64,000 bases of DNA from Agapetus fuscipes (lineage: Eukaryota; Arthropoda; Insecta; Trichoptera; Glossosomatidae), in contig OX637353.1 in the NCBI GenBank assembly GCA_951799405.1, positions 682,001-746,000 on the forward strand, given 5' to 3'. The notes beneath the pieces are model-generated. The model was given only the letters and a program-made list of their open reading frames with translations, had not been told where the DNA came from and did not search any database. This document shows positions 1 through 10,969 of the stretch, one piece after another. The position numbers and the translations under genes were made by a program. Every line of letters begins with the position of its first letter. Within the stretch, counting starts at the first letter, position 1.

Positions 1-1600
1 TAAATTGAAAAAAGGCATTATTTGTCGCGATTCCAGGTTTCTTTTAATGAATTCATCTCTTATGATAAGACCGCAAACAGCAGCTGAAGTTTTTGTTACA
101 ATTTTTACTAATCTTTCAGTGGCTAACGTGTAGAAAGGAAAATGGAAATGGCTTGAGATAAGTTCGTCAACAAGCGGTGGATTTTCTTAACAACGTGATG
201 TTAATTCACCGTTCATAAATTTTGTAACAGCCGGCTTGGCCACATTATTTTCGTGCCAGTTTATAAGATTTTTTATAATTGTCTGCATCAAAATCAAGTT
301 TTGGCCGATCGTAGTTCGAATTCTCAAAATTATTTCCTGTCGCGTTTCAATATTCTTCACAAGGCTAGAACTCATAAAAAGGCAAAGCAAGTAAGAAGTT
401 TTTTATACGATTGAAATATCTATTTCTCTGTATAACAGGATGTAGTACCTGCTTTAAATTATCTGTCAAATATCGCGACATTTAGATTGTCTTGTGTAAG
501 TGTCTAGCACCATTAATGCAATGTGGTTAGTATTGATGTTAGACCACATAAGAGCATCCACTTTCATTACATAATTGATAATATTAACAGCTTGTCAGAT
601 GGTTAAAAAAAAACATAAAGCCGTAGTATTCTGTGAGCCATCTTGAATGCACTAGTTTTCCAGTGTTTCTTTTTAATAAGCTTTGAGAACAATATCCAGA
701 CTTTATAGTTATTCTCCGTTCAATAGGTAGATCACATTGGATAGTTAGAATTGAGACTATTGGAAGCTCTTCACAACTTTTTAATACCTTTTCTATGGGT
801 CCAGAGTAACTTCTTAGTCCAATTGTACAACCATCAATATATTCAAACAATTGGCGCGGCAGTTCGTTGGCATGGAGTTGACAAATACACCACTGCAGCG
901 GTTTTACTAGATATTTTAAGTTTTTTGGAATGAATTTACCAATTCCATCTGTATTAACAATAGTTCTATCACGTCCGATTACAGCAAAAAGGATGACATT
1001 GATATCTTTACTGATTAAAATATCCATTATTTTTCTTTTTATTATTGCTGCTTTTCCATTGCTTAAAGAAATATGACCAATGTACTGTGACCTTGCGTCC
1101 TTAAGTAAACTAATACGCTCCTCTATAATTATATTTCTCTTATGATCCACCATATTAAAGGTTTTATTTTTACGTCCATCAAAGTATAAACCCAAATCTT
1201 AGTAATCAGAATCAATGGTCACACCGCTGAACTTAGTTATTTGCTTTTCACGGGCTCTTCTAATTTTATTTTGATCGAAAACTTTGGATGAATATTTGTC
1301 TGAAATAATACCAACGCTTTGTTGCCAAAACAAGAGCAGCTTCAGCCTTATTGGAAATGCCAAATTTATCCACAGGTTTTTTCAGTATGCCAAGGTCAAT
1401 ATTTTTTAATGAATATGAATACGAAATTTGAGGTAGCGGTCTCTGAAGTGCTAGTTTTACTATTATTGTTAAGACTGGTTGTTGAGAGACATCAGTTGAT
1501 AGGTCAGACAGATTTGCCAATGAACTTGTAGCTTTTTCTTTGTATGGTTAATATTTCTGTTTCCGGTTCAGCTTTTTTTTTAATTTCCCGCAGTAGTTTT
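1..1600 (-). pseudogene. Broken gene of an uncharacterised arthropod protein family (possible transposase-like), continues past left edge
   Basis: Read on the minus strand, a long protein can be followed in pieces from about 1600 down to base 1. The order is a segment ending in DKFGISNKAEAALVLATK (about 1330-1400), a frame change near 1330, a segment with KIRRAREKQ (about 1240-1270), an in-frame stop near 1200, then GLYFDGRKNKT, AVIGRDRTIVNTDGIGKF, PLQWCICQLHANELPRQLF and SGPIEKV (1195-584). After further breaks come SRYLTDNLK, VIQRN and ATERLVKIVTKTSAAVCG (about 40-500). I recall a large unnamed arthropod family with the same order: FDGRKDKT, IGCDGTxVNTG, LLHANELPLRHLF, then a CHTQAVER-like block. 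That match is from memory. The two acidic motifs (FDGRK and a GxDGT-like site) would suit an RNase H-fold transposase, but this is inference. The frame change, stops and missing pieces make it non-functional. Confidence 0.6.
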
Positions 1601-3209
1601 CGAATCAACACTCCTTATGATCATTTATCTTTTGGTTCTTTGATCAATCAGAATATTTTTCAGTTATCGGTACTTTAAGATGTTTTGCATAGTTAAATGA
1701 AGCCAATCTGTTGCATTAACACGCTGATATATTAAAAATACACTTAAGATCTCTCGTAAATTTGTATGTGCAAAAAATATGAGTAGCGTACAACTATAGT
1801 TACATCTCTGAGAGCACCGAATTGGTGACGCGCGTCTGCGCGGAGTAACAAATTTAAGGGGTGCCTCCACCCACCCCTCTCAAATGACAAGATACCAAAC
1901 ACGTAATGATAACTATTTCATTCATTTTAAAGAAACAAAATTATATTTCGTTTGATTTTATCTAATACTTGATTCTTAAACACAGGGGTAAAAATGAGTA
2001 GTTTTATGTATTTTTGTAATTTTTCTGATGACTTGGGGCAGTACAATCAATTAATATTTTGATAAGATTTTTTTTTATATCAGATACTCACCCCATAGAG
2101 CAACTGTTCTGCATAACGCAATTACGAAAAAATGATTTTTAATTTTTTCCATACATACAGCGATCCACCTTATTACATATGTTAGTGTTTTAACCATCAG
2201 TGGTGTTTGAATTTAGACAACCCATTTCATTTTACTGGAATTACGATGGTGTTGTGGTAGAAAAACCAACATTTTTGAAGTTGGAACTTTTCCTCTTCAA
2301 GCAAACGTGATTTTTGTATGGGACTGTCGTCCTTGAGAACGAATAACAAAATATTTGTTTGCTTTTTCCGTAGCAATCAGGCTGGGTAACGACCCATTTG
2401 TTTTTGTAACAAATCACGTATGGACCTTATTAGTGGTAATTTTAACTACCCTGTTTTTGTCCCTATGTTAATTAAAAACAAATAAACTTCTATGTATACA
2501 GTTTTTAAGAGTTAGTCAACGCTTAAAAAACCGTTTTTGAAGTTTATTAGAGCGGTGATCGATTAATCAAATAAGACGAGTATGTACTTTACTCTTCTTC
2601 CCCCGTCAGTAGGGTGGTTATTTTAAATTTCAATTTTCATGACTCTTGATGAATTATTCCTGCTCCACTTAATAAATTGGTGCTATAAGACGTGCATACT
2701 AATTCCACCTTCCTTGCTCTAACACTTACAGTCCTGAGGCATGAATTCATAATTCCGTCCGAGTTAAGTGAAATATTAATTATGCAGTACAATGACTATG
2801 AGAGGCTCTCGACTTATTAATCAAAATGCGTAACGAGATTACTTATGGGAGGACTGGGGGGAGGAAGGGGGAGGATAAGATAGCTAGAGCAAACCAGCGA
2901 CTGGTAAAATTTGAAAAAATCGAGTTTTAAGCTAATTATCGATAATATAATCACTGAGTTCCTTAAATACAAGAAAAAAATCTAAGAAAATACAAGACAA
3001 CCCTTCCAAATATAAGTAAATTGATCCTGGTAATGCACGATATAACTTATGTGTTAATGTAATAAAAATAACTTAGTAATTTACATAGTTAAATAAGGTA
3101 AAGTCTGGTCTGAAATGAGTATTGAAAATAAATTATTATAATTAAATTAATCATTCTTGGCATTTTTCATGTTCCGAGAGGTATTTGTTATTCAAAGAAC
3201 AACAAAAAA
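1601..3209. other. No recognisable feature
   Basis: AT-rich sequence. A 68-codon minus-strand frame (1664-1870) lies beside the pseudogene but shows no motif I recognise; it could be part of the same decayed gene. There is a G-rich run near 2846-2876. Nothing else can be supported. Confidence 0.5.
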
Positions 3210-5311
3210 TAAATTGTACAGTGGACTGCACAGGACTTTATAGCACAAAATACGGTCATGTTTAGGTCATAGCCAATTTTCATAACGAAACATTTAGTTG
3301 TGTGTAAGTAATGAAGCTAATCTTTTTAAGCAATCGTCTTTTTGCAGTATTATCATTGATCCCGTTTGTATCAAAACTAAAACTTTGTTTGGTGGGTACC
3401 TATACTTTTCATTGATATTTTGGAAAGTTATGATTGATTATCATATGGGTACAACTTACTATTTTAAGACTCGTAGCCTAGTATTTTATATTAGGCGTTT
3501 TAGTACCAAGAATATTACAATTATTTTTGTATTAAAATTTGTCACTTTGTATGGTGGCTACACCTTATAATATTTATTGGAAAAAAGTAATGATAAATGT
3601 ATGTAGGTATATATAAGAGCTTTTCAATTGTAAAACATTATTTTTTAGTTAACCCGTTCTCTGCCGGGAAAATTTAAAATATTGTTTTCTCTTGTATGGC
3701 AACCCCCAAAACAAAGAGTATTAAGAGGCAATGCTTATTGTTGTTCTATAGCAATTGATTGAGCGAATTGTTATGTAGGTTTATTTATGGGTATTAGACG
3801 TTTTGCTACCCAAAATATTACAATAATTTTTTGTATGAAAATTTGTCACTTTGTATGGTGGCTACACTTTATAATATTTTTTTGAAAAAAGTAATGATTC
3901 ATGTATTTAGGTATATATAAAAGCTTTTCAATTGTAGAACATTATTTTTTAGTTAACCCTTTCTCTGCCGAGAAATTTTAAATTATTTTTTTCTCTTGTA
4001 TGGCAACCCCCAAACCAAAGAAAATTATGAGGCAATGGTAATGTTATTACATAGCAGTATTATAATGACGATTATGCAAAAAAAATAAAGAAAATCGTAG
4101 GAGCCGTTTTTGAGAAAATCTCATTTGAAATTTTCAGCTGTTTGGAAGCCATCTTGAATTTTCTAAAATTTGAAAAATGTTTCACTATGAATTATAGTGA
4201 TAAAAAAGTTTTTTCTGATAAAGTAAAGAAACATAAAAGTTTTTTGCGTTCTGATGGGTTTTTGTAGCCTTTTAATTTTAATTTTTGATACCATGTAAAC
4301 GGCACTGTATATAATTTTTTTTTAAATTTTTATTTAATTTTTGTATAAAATTGTAAGTGATGTATAATATTGTAGAACATTATTCTTTTTTCAAAGCTTT
4401 CACTTCTGAGAAAATCACAATTGTTTATTTTTTTCATATCGCAACTCATAGACGCAGATTAGTAAGAATGTTGCCATAACTAAATTTGGTAAGTATGTGT
4501 CAAGCAATTACTTTACTGAAAATTTAAGAAAAATCGTCGGAGCCGTTTTTGAGAAAATCGCATTTGAAATATTCAGCTCTTCGGAAGCCATCTTGAATTC
4601 TCCAAATAGTGAAAAAAAAAATTTTTGCAAATAAGTATATAATTTTTTCTTTCTTATGAACTTACAACAAATTTTAAAAAATTGCGTTTTTATGGGTCTT
4701 TTTAATATTTACGATAAAAAAATTGAGATCGTGTAAACGGTACTTTAAGTAATTTTGTTTTTAAAGTGTTTTTAAAATTTTTGTAGAAATTTATATTGCG
4801 CGTAATATTGTAGAACATTATTTTTTTGTCAACTCAGCCATTTTCGAGAAAATCCCAATCGTTTTTTTCTTTCATATGGCAACCCATAGACGCAGATTAG
4901 CAAGAGTATTGCCATAACTAATTTTCTTAGTGGTAATTTAAGCAACGACCACACTGAAATTTTAAAGAAAATCGTTAGAGCCGTATTTGAGAAAAGTGCA
5001 ATTTTATGTTTTTTTTGTATGGCAGCCATCTTGAATTTTCAGTTTGGTGCCATGCCAGTCGGCTCATCAAAATCTGTGGTGGTCAATTCTCTAAATCTAA
5101 AAATTGGTGTCTCTACGATCAGTAGTTCCGGCTGGGACATACATACATCCATACATCCATACGGACGGACGGACGGACGGACGGACAGGTGCGACAAATT
5201 AGGTTTTTTTGGATGTCCTGGTGCAGGACAACTCATTTCCGTTGAAACCTCATTTTTTTTTTCGGACGAATACAATACTTTATAACAGTCCTTCGGAGTG
5301 CTATAAAGTAA
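3210..5311 (-). repeat. Repeat family A, copy A1
   Basis: About 2.1 kb, matched by near-full-length copies at 11385-13466, 13467-15570, 28947-31235 and 32333-34429. One end (here the right) is an inverted repeat: TATAACAGTCC, a short loop, then a mirrored arm ending CTATAAAGT at 5310. Next inward are a second small palindrome GTCCTGGTGCAGGAC (5215-5229), a GGAC tetranucleotide block (about 5162-5187) and the phrase GGCAGCCATCTTGAA. The interior repeats a diverged module of about 400 bp containing AAGATGGCTNCC (or its complement), GGAGCCGTTTTTGAGAAAA, TATGGCAAC and AATATTGTAGAACATTATT. The other end reads TGTACAGTGGACTGCACAGG. I see no coding potential. I cannot assign a superfamily; a non-autonomous DNA transposon or a higher-order satellite unit are both open. 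Confidence 0.8.
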
Positions 5312-5358
5312 AAACTGCTTGCGGAATAAAAAAGGAAATGTGACAAAAAGATGAGAGA

Positions 5359-6555
5359 TTTACTTTCTTGCTATAACTGAAGGCTATAAAGAAAGTATTG
5401 ATTTGGTGTGATTTTTTTTCCAGGTTTTTACGGAAATGAGTTGTCCTGGTGCACAGCATGCCAAAAAACACTATCTTACAAAAACGTCCGTCTGTATGTG
5501 TGTGTGTGTGTATGTATGTGTGTCACTTTCCAAAGTATTAGACCTAGAGATACCAAATTTTGGCTACTTCAACTTTTTTTGGACATGTATCAAATATGAA
5601 TAATACGGCACTACACCTACTTGAAAATTCAAGATGGCTGCCATACAAAAAAACATAAAATTGCACTTTTCTCAAAAACGGCTTCAAGATTTTTTTTATT
5701 TTCAGAGTTGTCACTAATAATTTTTAACTTAATAAATTAGTTATGACAACTTTTTTACTAATCTGTGTCTATGGGCTACCATTTGAAAAAAACAAACGAT
5801 TGTGATTTTCTCGAAAGTCAAAGGGTTAACAAAAATATAACGTACAACAATATTATAGACAACGTAAATTTCTAGAAAAAAAAAAAAAAAAAAAAAGTAT
5901 TATAAAGCACCGATTACGCGACCTCAAATTTTAAATCAAAACTATTACAAAAATCCATTAAAATCCAAGATATTTAATTTTTTTTTAGATTTGATAGCAA
6001 AAACAACTTTATCACTTTAATTCATCACTAAAGATTTTTTGCTTTTTTGAAAACTAAAGATGGCTTCCGAGAGCTGAAAAATTTAAAGGCGATTTTCTCA
6101 AAAACGGCTCCAACGATTTTACGTACATTTTCTGTGAACCCGTTTATAAAATAATGCTATCTAACAATTATAATCATTGCTTCATCATAATCTCGGTTTA
6201 TGGAGTTGCCATACAAAAGAAAAAAAATATCGAAAAATTCTCAGCAGTTAGAGGGTTAATAAAAAAGCAATATAATATATATTAAATGTAAGACAATAAT
6301 GACAATTTATATATTGCTATCATTATTTTTTACAAAAAGTGACTCAGTAGTATAGCATCCGTACAAAGTGAAAATTCTTCATACATAGGTATTTGTAATT
6401 TTCTTGGTAGTCAATGAGCTAAAATTAGATAAAAGGCTGCGATTCTTAAAAATTTATAAAAACCAATAATTATAATCAGTCGTTACTTATTCAAAATATA
6501 ACTAAAAATTTTACCCACCATACAAAGTCCTAGTTTGCATACAAAAGGGTTCAAT
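5359..6555 (+). repeat. Repeat family B, copy B1
   Basis: A shorter relative of family A, about 1.2 kb. It begins with its own terminal hairpin (ACTTTCTTGCTATAACT, loop, GGCTATAAAGAAAGT, 5361-5395; the inner pairs are damaged). It then has GAGTTGTCCTGGTGCA, a CGTCCGTCTGTATGTGTGTG stretch, and the same ATTCAAGATGGCTGCC and CTCAAAAACGGCTC modules as A. It ends near CATACAAAAGGGTTCAAT. A second copy on the other strand lies at 24964-26188. Its hairpin end sits only 48 bases from the hairpin end of A1, so the two elements meet head to head. Non-coding, class unknown. Confidence 0.78.
5493..5524 (+). repeat. TG/TATG microsatellite inside B1
   Basis: A run of TG dinucleotides with TATG interruptions, just inside the hairpin end of B1. 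The other B copy has a CA run at the matching place (26002-26043) and family A has a GTCC tetranucleotide block there, so this site in the family is prone to simple-repeat expansion. Confidence 0.85.
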
Positions 6556-6844
6556 AAAAAAAATTAAAAAAACGCAGCTAAGCTACACAATACACATATA
6601 GTGTAACTTCTTGCCTGCATCTTGCCTTATCCCCGAAGGGGTCGCATGTGGCGCTTTGGGACCTATTTATTGTTACAGGTAAGGGGGTCGGCCTCACACC
6701 AACCACTTTCAGTTGAAGTGGGGGTTTCCCAGCTCCCGGGGTGGCTGGTTCTCATTTCTTGTGAAGGCTGAGTAAACCTTTGAGATCGAACCCTTGCTCT
6801 CGGCATGGAATGCAAGCATTCTACCGATTGAGCTATCGACCTTT
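6556..6844 (-). mobile_element. tRNA-derived SINE (family S)
   Basis: Read on the minus strand it starts GGTCGATAGCTCAATCGGTA (A-box region), has CTTGCATTCCATGC, a decayed B-box region, a middle with CACAAGAAATGAGAACCAGC, GAGCTGGGAAACCCCCAC and CCTGTAACAATAAATAGG, and ends in ...GTAGCTTAGCTGCG followed by a T/A-rich tail. Other copies are at 10970-11276, 19853-20165, 53207-53472 and 58363-58702. Together with the next feature it interrupts a B plus R unit whose uninterrupted form is seen at 24750-26188. Confidence 0.85.
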
Positions 6845-7050
6845 TTACGAGCTTGATCCAGACCCAGTTGCTGTAAAGCTGGATGGACCTTTGGTGACCG
6901 GTCATTGGTAAAGGTTTTATGAAGTTTTCAACCCAGCGAAGAGCAAATTTGAAAATATAAGTGGTATATTTTCTTTTGTGCTCCGCCGGGAATCGAACCC
7001 ACAACCACAACCTTCCCATTCAGAGTCCAAAGTGTTACCACTGAACTACG
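6845..7050 (-). mobile_element. tRNA-derived SINE head, second family (Q)
   Basis: Minus-strand sequence beginning GGTCCGTAGTTCAGTGGTAA, then GGACTCTGAATG and a good B-box GGGTTCGATTCCCGG, followed by GGAGCACAAAAGAAAATATA. The A-box, the GGACTCTGAAT arm and the B-box resemble a tRNA-Gln gene. The 3' part (CTGGGTTGAAAACTTC and onward) is not tRNA. A second head is at 34758-34850. It lies directly upstream of the S SINE on the same strand, so the two may have arrived as one composite. Confidence 0.65.
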
Positions 7051-7055
7051 GACCA

Positions 7056-7312
7056 TCTATAATAATCTAGAATCTAAGTTGCAAAGATATATTAACATTC
7101 AAAATTCATATCAAATACATGCCCACAAACAAACATGTATAAGTTCTCGCTTACAAATGCTGAATGTGTACTTACAAATTAAAACCAAATCTCAAATGAA
7201 CATAAAACCTGCAACTCTTGCCGACCTTCCTTGACACAGGGGTGACATTGACAAAGTGAATTATTTTTTACACTTTGGGTGGTCAGCTTTATACCAACCT
7301 ATAAGTCAAGGA
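7056..7312 (-). repeat. Repeat family R copy
   Basis: One of about twenty copies. Consensus features, in the reading TCCTTGACTTATAGGTTGGT onward: GAGGCTGACCACCC, AATGTCACCCCTGTTTCAGG, AAGGTCGGCAAGAGTTGCAG, TTATGTTCATTTGAG, CATGCGGCATGTG, GGGAATGCATTTAATATGAA, and an end at CTTTGCAACTTAGATT followed by a short TAGAT/AATCT-like tail. There are no tRNA-type A/B boxes and no reading frame. The simple tail suggests retroposition (SINE-like), but the class is not established. Confidence 0.85.
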
Positions 7313-7650
7313 TCTTTCTTGTGTAATTGCCGCTTTTTCCAGAGAAGACCAACCTCGCAGAGGGCTCTTGAGGTGTGATTCACACAAAACGGCGCTCACC
7401 AAATAAATCACCCAAATATTTATATTCCTTTAAGTATTTATATGGCTATAACCATATTGCACGAGTATGCAGGTACACACCGCGGTGTAATAACATTGAT
7501 TTAATATTGATATATTATATTTTAATTGAAACGGCATAAGCTGGTCGATGATTCTAGATTTACATACGTCATACAGTGGGTTAATTTATGCAAGAAAGTT
7601 GAGTGCAGATTCTGTGCAATTAATTTGGAATTGTATTGGAGTGCAAAAGA
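7313..7650 (-). repeat. Repeat family D copy, continuous with R
   Basis: Matches 22560-22905 on the opposite strand: CTGCACTC(A/G)ACTTTCTTGC, ACCCACTGTATGACGTATGT, ACCGCGGTGTGTACCTGCAT, TGATTTATTTGGTGAGCG, CACACCTCAAGAGCCCTCTG. In both places D runs directly into the TCCTTGACT/TCCTCGACT start of R, so R may be the end of a longer element. A partial copy is at 31311-31410. Confidence 0.75.
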
Positions 7651-8904
7651 GAGGAGAGTTTGTGTCAATTTGTGGTTCAGTTTTTCTTGTTGATATACAT
7701 TAAGCCTTATGTCTATCTTTGCGACTTACATAATATATATTTTAGTCAAACCGTTTTCATACGCCTCATTTTTTGATGGGTCATTTTCCTTCAGCTAGGG
7801 ATTGTGGCTTTCCTTTGAGATGTCACAAGCGCATGCAAATGAAGGTATTTGATATTAAGTAGTGTGGTGGTCACGCCTGTTAACAAACTTCAGACTCAAA
7901 TACGCTATCTGGTATCAACACAGTGGAGAAAGATAAGGGTATAGTTCAAAAACAGAAAAGGGTATATAATGCTTCATACAGAGAGCGGGTACAGAAAAAA
8001 TCTCTCAATTGATCAACTATGTTTGAACAATAATAAAGCAACTAAAACCTGATGAAATATACACACATGAATCGTGAACGCTATTTTTTTTGTTCTGTTT
8101 ACAATTATATAGACTTTTATTGAAACTTTGCGACTTCAACTTTCACGTAGGTACGTGGAATGCGATAAAAGAGTACACAAGACGTTTAAATGTCTCTAGG
8201 TGTTTCCTTTCATTATCAAATTACATAACAGCTGTAGCGTCTCTGAGATTTCATTTGGATAGCGCTCATGCTGTAAAGGTGGCGACTTGGCTATAGCAGG
8301 CTGCAAGGCGGAGGGAATAAGGGTTGCTACCCTGTTTCTGCGAGAGACAGTTCACCTAATTTGTTTACTTTGATCTATTGCAGACGCTCTGACTACTTGT
8401 ACTTTGCTATAAATAACACCTATAAAGGATTCTTACTGTAGTCTTTCAGAGAAAATATTTGAACTTTGCGATACTTGTATCAACGCAAATTTAAAATGCC
8501 GGTACTACCCAGATTTCCATTTAACCTTTTTTATGAGTATACTATTCAACAAAGAGAATAATGCTAAAAATATCTACTATACGTAACGAAACATACAATT
8601 AAAATGACCCCGCCAATAAAAATCCGTTATAACTTTACCATACAGTAGGTAAAATCTGATTGGTTTTTAATTGCAAATTGAATGCAATCTTAGGGGCCAC
8701 TTGGCTGTGCAAACCTTAAAACGAATTATATAAATCTCATTTATTGATTGTAGAGACCTTAACTTTGTAATCGTTCATCATTAAGGATAAAAGAAAAACA
8801 ACTTTGTTTTCGATTACTTGAGTTTATTTATATAAATCCATTTTAAAACTTTACTACGGTGAGTATTTGTTTTTATGTATTGTATGATGCCATATATTTA
8901 AAAG
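7651..8904. other. No recognisable feature
   Basis: AT-rich non-repetitive-looking sequence. A 68-codon plus-strand frame at 8090-8296 has no recognisable motif or upstream context. Confidence 0.5.
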
Positions 8905-9115
8905 TATGGTATGAGGCTGACCACCTATTCACTTACTTTTGGCTATGCCACCTGTGTTCAGGGAAGGACGGTAAAAGTTGCAGGGTGTAAGCTCATTTGA
9001 GGTTTGGATTTTTTTATACAAGTAAACATGCAGCAAGAGTAGGTAAACGTAAATTCCGGGGGTGCATTAAATATGAATCTTAAATTTCACCACATCCTTG
9101 CAACTCTGATTATAT
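8905..9115 (+). repeat. Repeat family R copy, diverged
   Basis: Recognised by GGTATGAGGCTGACCACC, CAGGGAAGGACGGTAAAAGT, TTGCAGGGTGTAAGCTCATTT and the ending ATCCTTGCAACTCTGATTAT. It is more diverged than most copies and lacks the CCTTGACT start. Confidence 0.75.
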
Positions 9116-9919
9116 ATTTTTGGGATTTTTTTCTTCTGCCATCATCAGAACATTTAGTGCCGCGTTTTGATCAGTTCCTCTAAGAATGATTAATTAATAA
9201 TTATCACCGCAAACGATTCATAAGCATTTTCTTACACATTTACACGAACATGTTTTCCTGTCTTATTTTTAATTTGATCTGAACGCCAGAACCATATAAT
9301 TTCCATTTGATGTATTTGATCTGTATGACTGCTATACCTCCAGGCAACGTAATCACATTGCAGGGAGAGCTGTATATTGTATAACCTCACAACCTGAGTC
9401 TGACGCAGCTCTCATTGCGGTTTAAGAGTACGATGTTAGTCTTCAGGGGTGATCTATTCGACACTACAACATATGAGTGATCTCTCTTAATTGTAAAGAT
9501 GTCGGGTGCAGGATTTGCATTCAATATATTTGACCTGTCACATAATATTATATATATGAGAAACTGGCATTAATACAATTAATGTCCTTTAACGACGGAT
9601 CTATTTAATAAATTATAGCTTATTTTTATTATATTTATCCCACATTTGTTTAATGGTACCGTCTATATTGATCATATAAATTTTACATAGATATTCAGAT
9701 TGTTTATTTAGGCTTTGGTGACACATAATATGAATATTTTTTTATGCATGGTTAAAAAATTTCTGTCCCAATAATAATAATTGTTCTAAGACTGTAGACT
9801 TACCAATTTACTTACATTCTTTACTTTAGTGATCGTAGCCTGTCGTTGTTATTTTTTAATCGTCTCTTTGAAATAAAACTTGACAAGTTTTCATTCAAAC
9901 ATTTAAAAAGAAACAGTTA
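9116..9919. other. No recognisable feature
   Basis: AT-rich sequence without a repeat match elsewhere in the window and without a frame I can interpret. Confidence 0.5.
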
Positions 9920-10338
9920 GGCCCGGTATATTGAAGTGTAGTAACATTTTAGTTAACTATTACTTGAACTTTCATTCAAAATACTCAATCTCGAGTTAAC
10001 TAAAACCGAACATTACCGAAGTATGAGGCCACGCCCCCAAATCTTGGAAATAATGAATATGACATTCAGAAGCTTTAAAACAAACAACTATTTATAAAAA
10101 TCATATGCCTAACCTTCATTAAGCTAGAAAACGAGACAAAAAATGTTCAGTTTGCAACAATTTTGATGTATCCTTACATTAAAAAAGAACAGCTGCTGTC
10201 AGTGAAGCGCCGCCATCTTGAAAATCGAAAGTTAAAGTAACTAAATATTTACTGCCGAAATTCGGTGAGTGAAATATTATGATGATTTAACTAAAATTGC
10301 ATTTTAGTTAACTTTACGATACTTCAAAATACCGGGCC
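9920..10338. mobile_element. MITE with GGCCCGGTAT terminal inverted repeats
   Basis: Left end GGCCCGGTATATTGAAGTGT, right end the complement, ATACTTCAAAATACCGGGCC, so about 40 bp of imperfect inverted repeat flanks a 419 bp element. TTAGTTAACT words lie just inside each end. The flanks are TTA on the left and TTG on the right, consistent with a 3 bp duplication that has since mutated, as in PIF/Harbinger elements. No coding sequence. Confidence 0.82.
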
Positions 10339-10969
10339 TTGGTTAAATTTTGCAAATGTGGGACGATATTTTTATTTTGAAAAATATAATAATAGCAAAC
10401 AAAATACAAGTAGCGTTACTTTTATATTATTATTTATTTATGGATACATAAAATCTTACTTTTACATTTCAGCTACAAAAAGCACTAAGCCGTAAGTCGC
10501 CATAAAATTTGGCCTAGCATTAAGGCGCAGCGTTCCAGGACAGGCTTTAATTCCGGGTCCGGCCAAACGAAAGAGTTACAGGCTCTAAATCGCCAAGCAG
10601 ACAGGGATACCCAATAAATACTGGCCCAAGACCTCACTCAATACCCGGGAATTAAAGCCTTTTTAAGTACTCTCCGCTCTTACGTAATATAGACTAGAAT
10701 CTCATTGTGTTATGCTATGTTTTAACTTTTAAATATAACTCTTGTTATCAATGCTCTTAGTCTTTATAAGTAGGTATCGAGAAACATATTTTTTCTTAAA
10801 TGCAAAAAACACGAAAATGGTGATTTTTCATTTCAATGTTATAAGAAAATTATCTTTATTTTTATTCTAAGAACGTACAAAAATAATTTCTATTTTATGT
10901 ATTGCCCTTTTTGAAAGGCAGGTGAATATAATCAAAATCAATACTACATTTTCTAAATTACATAGAGCC
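10339..10969. other. AT-rich spacer with an isolated inverted repeat at 10542-10660
   Basis: The arms AGGCTTTAATTCCGGGT (10542-10558) and ACCCGGGAATTAAAGCCT (10643-10660) are complementary apart from one extra base, with about 84 bases between. This patch is more GC-rich than its surroundings. I cannot assign it to a transposon or a gene. Confidence 0.6.

Noticed and set aside
3298..3570. 90-codon frame with a counterpart at 32422-32607
   Set aside because: Both are in the same place of A repeats A1 and A5 and differ in length through frame shifts; no sign of coding constraint.
7651..8904. Search for a host exon or RNA gene
   Set aside because: No frame, splice-site pair or structural motif stood out enough to report.
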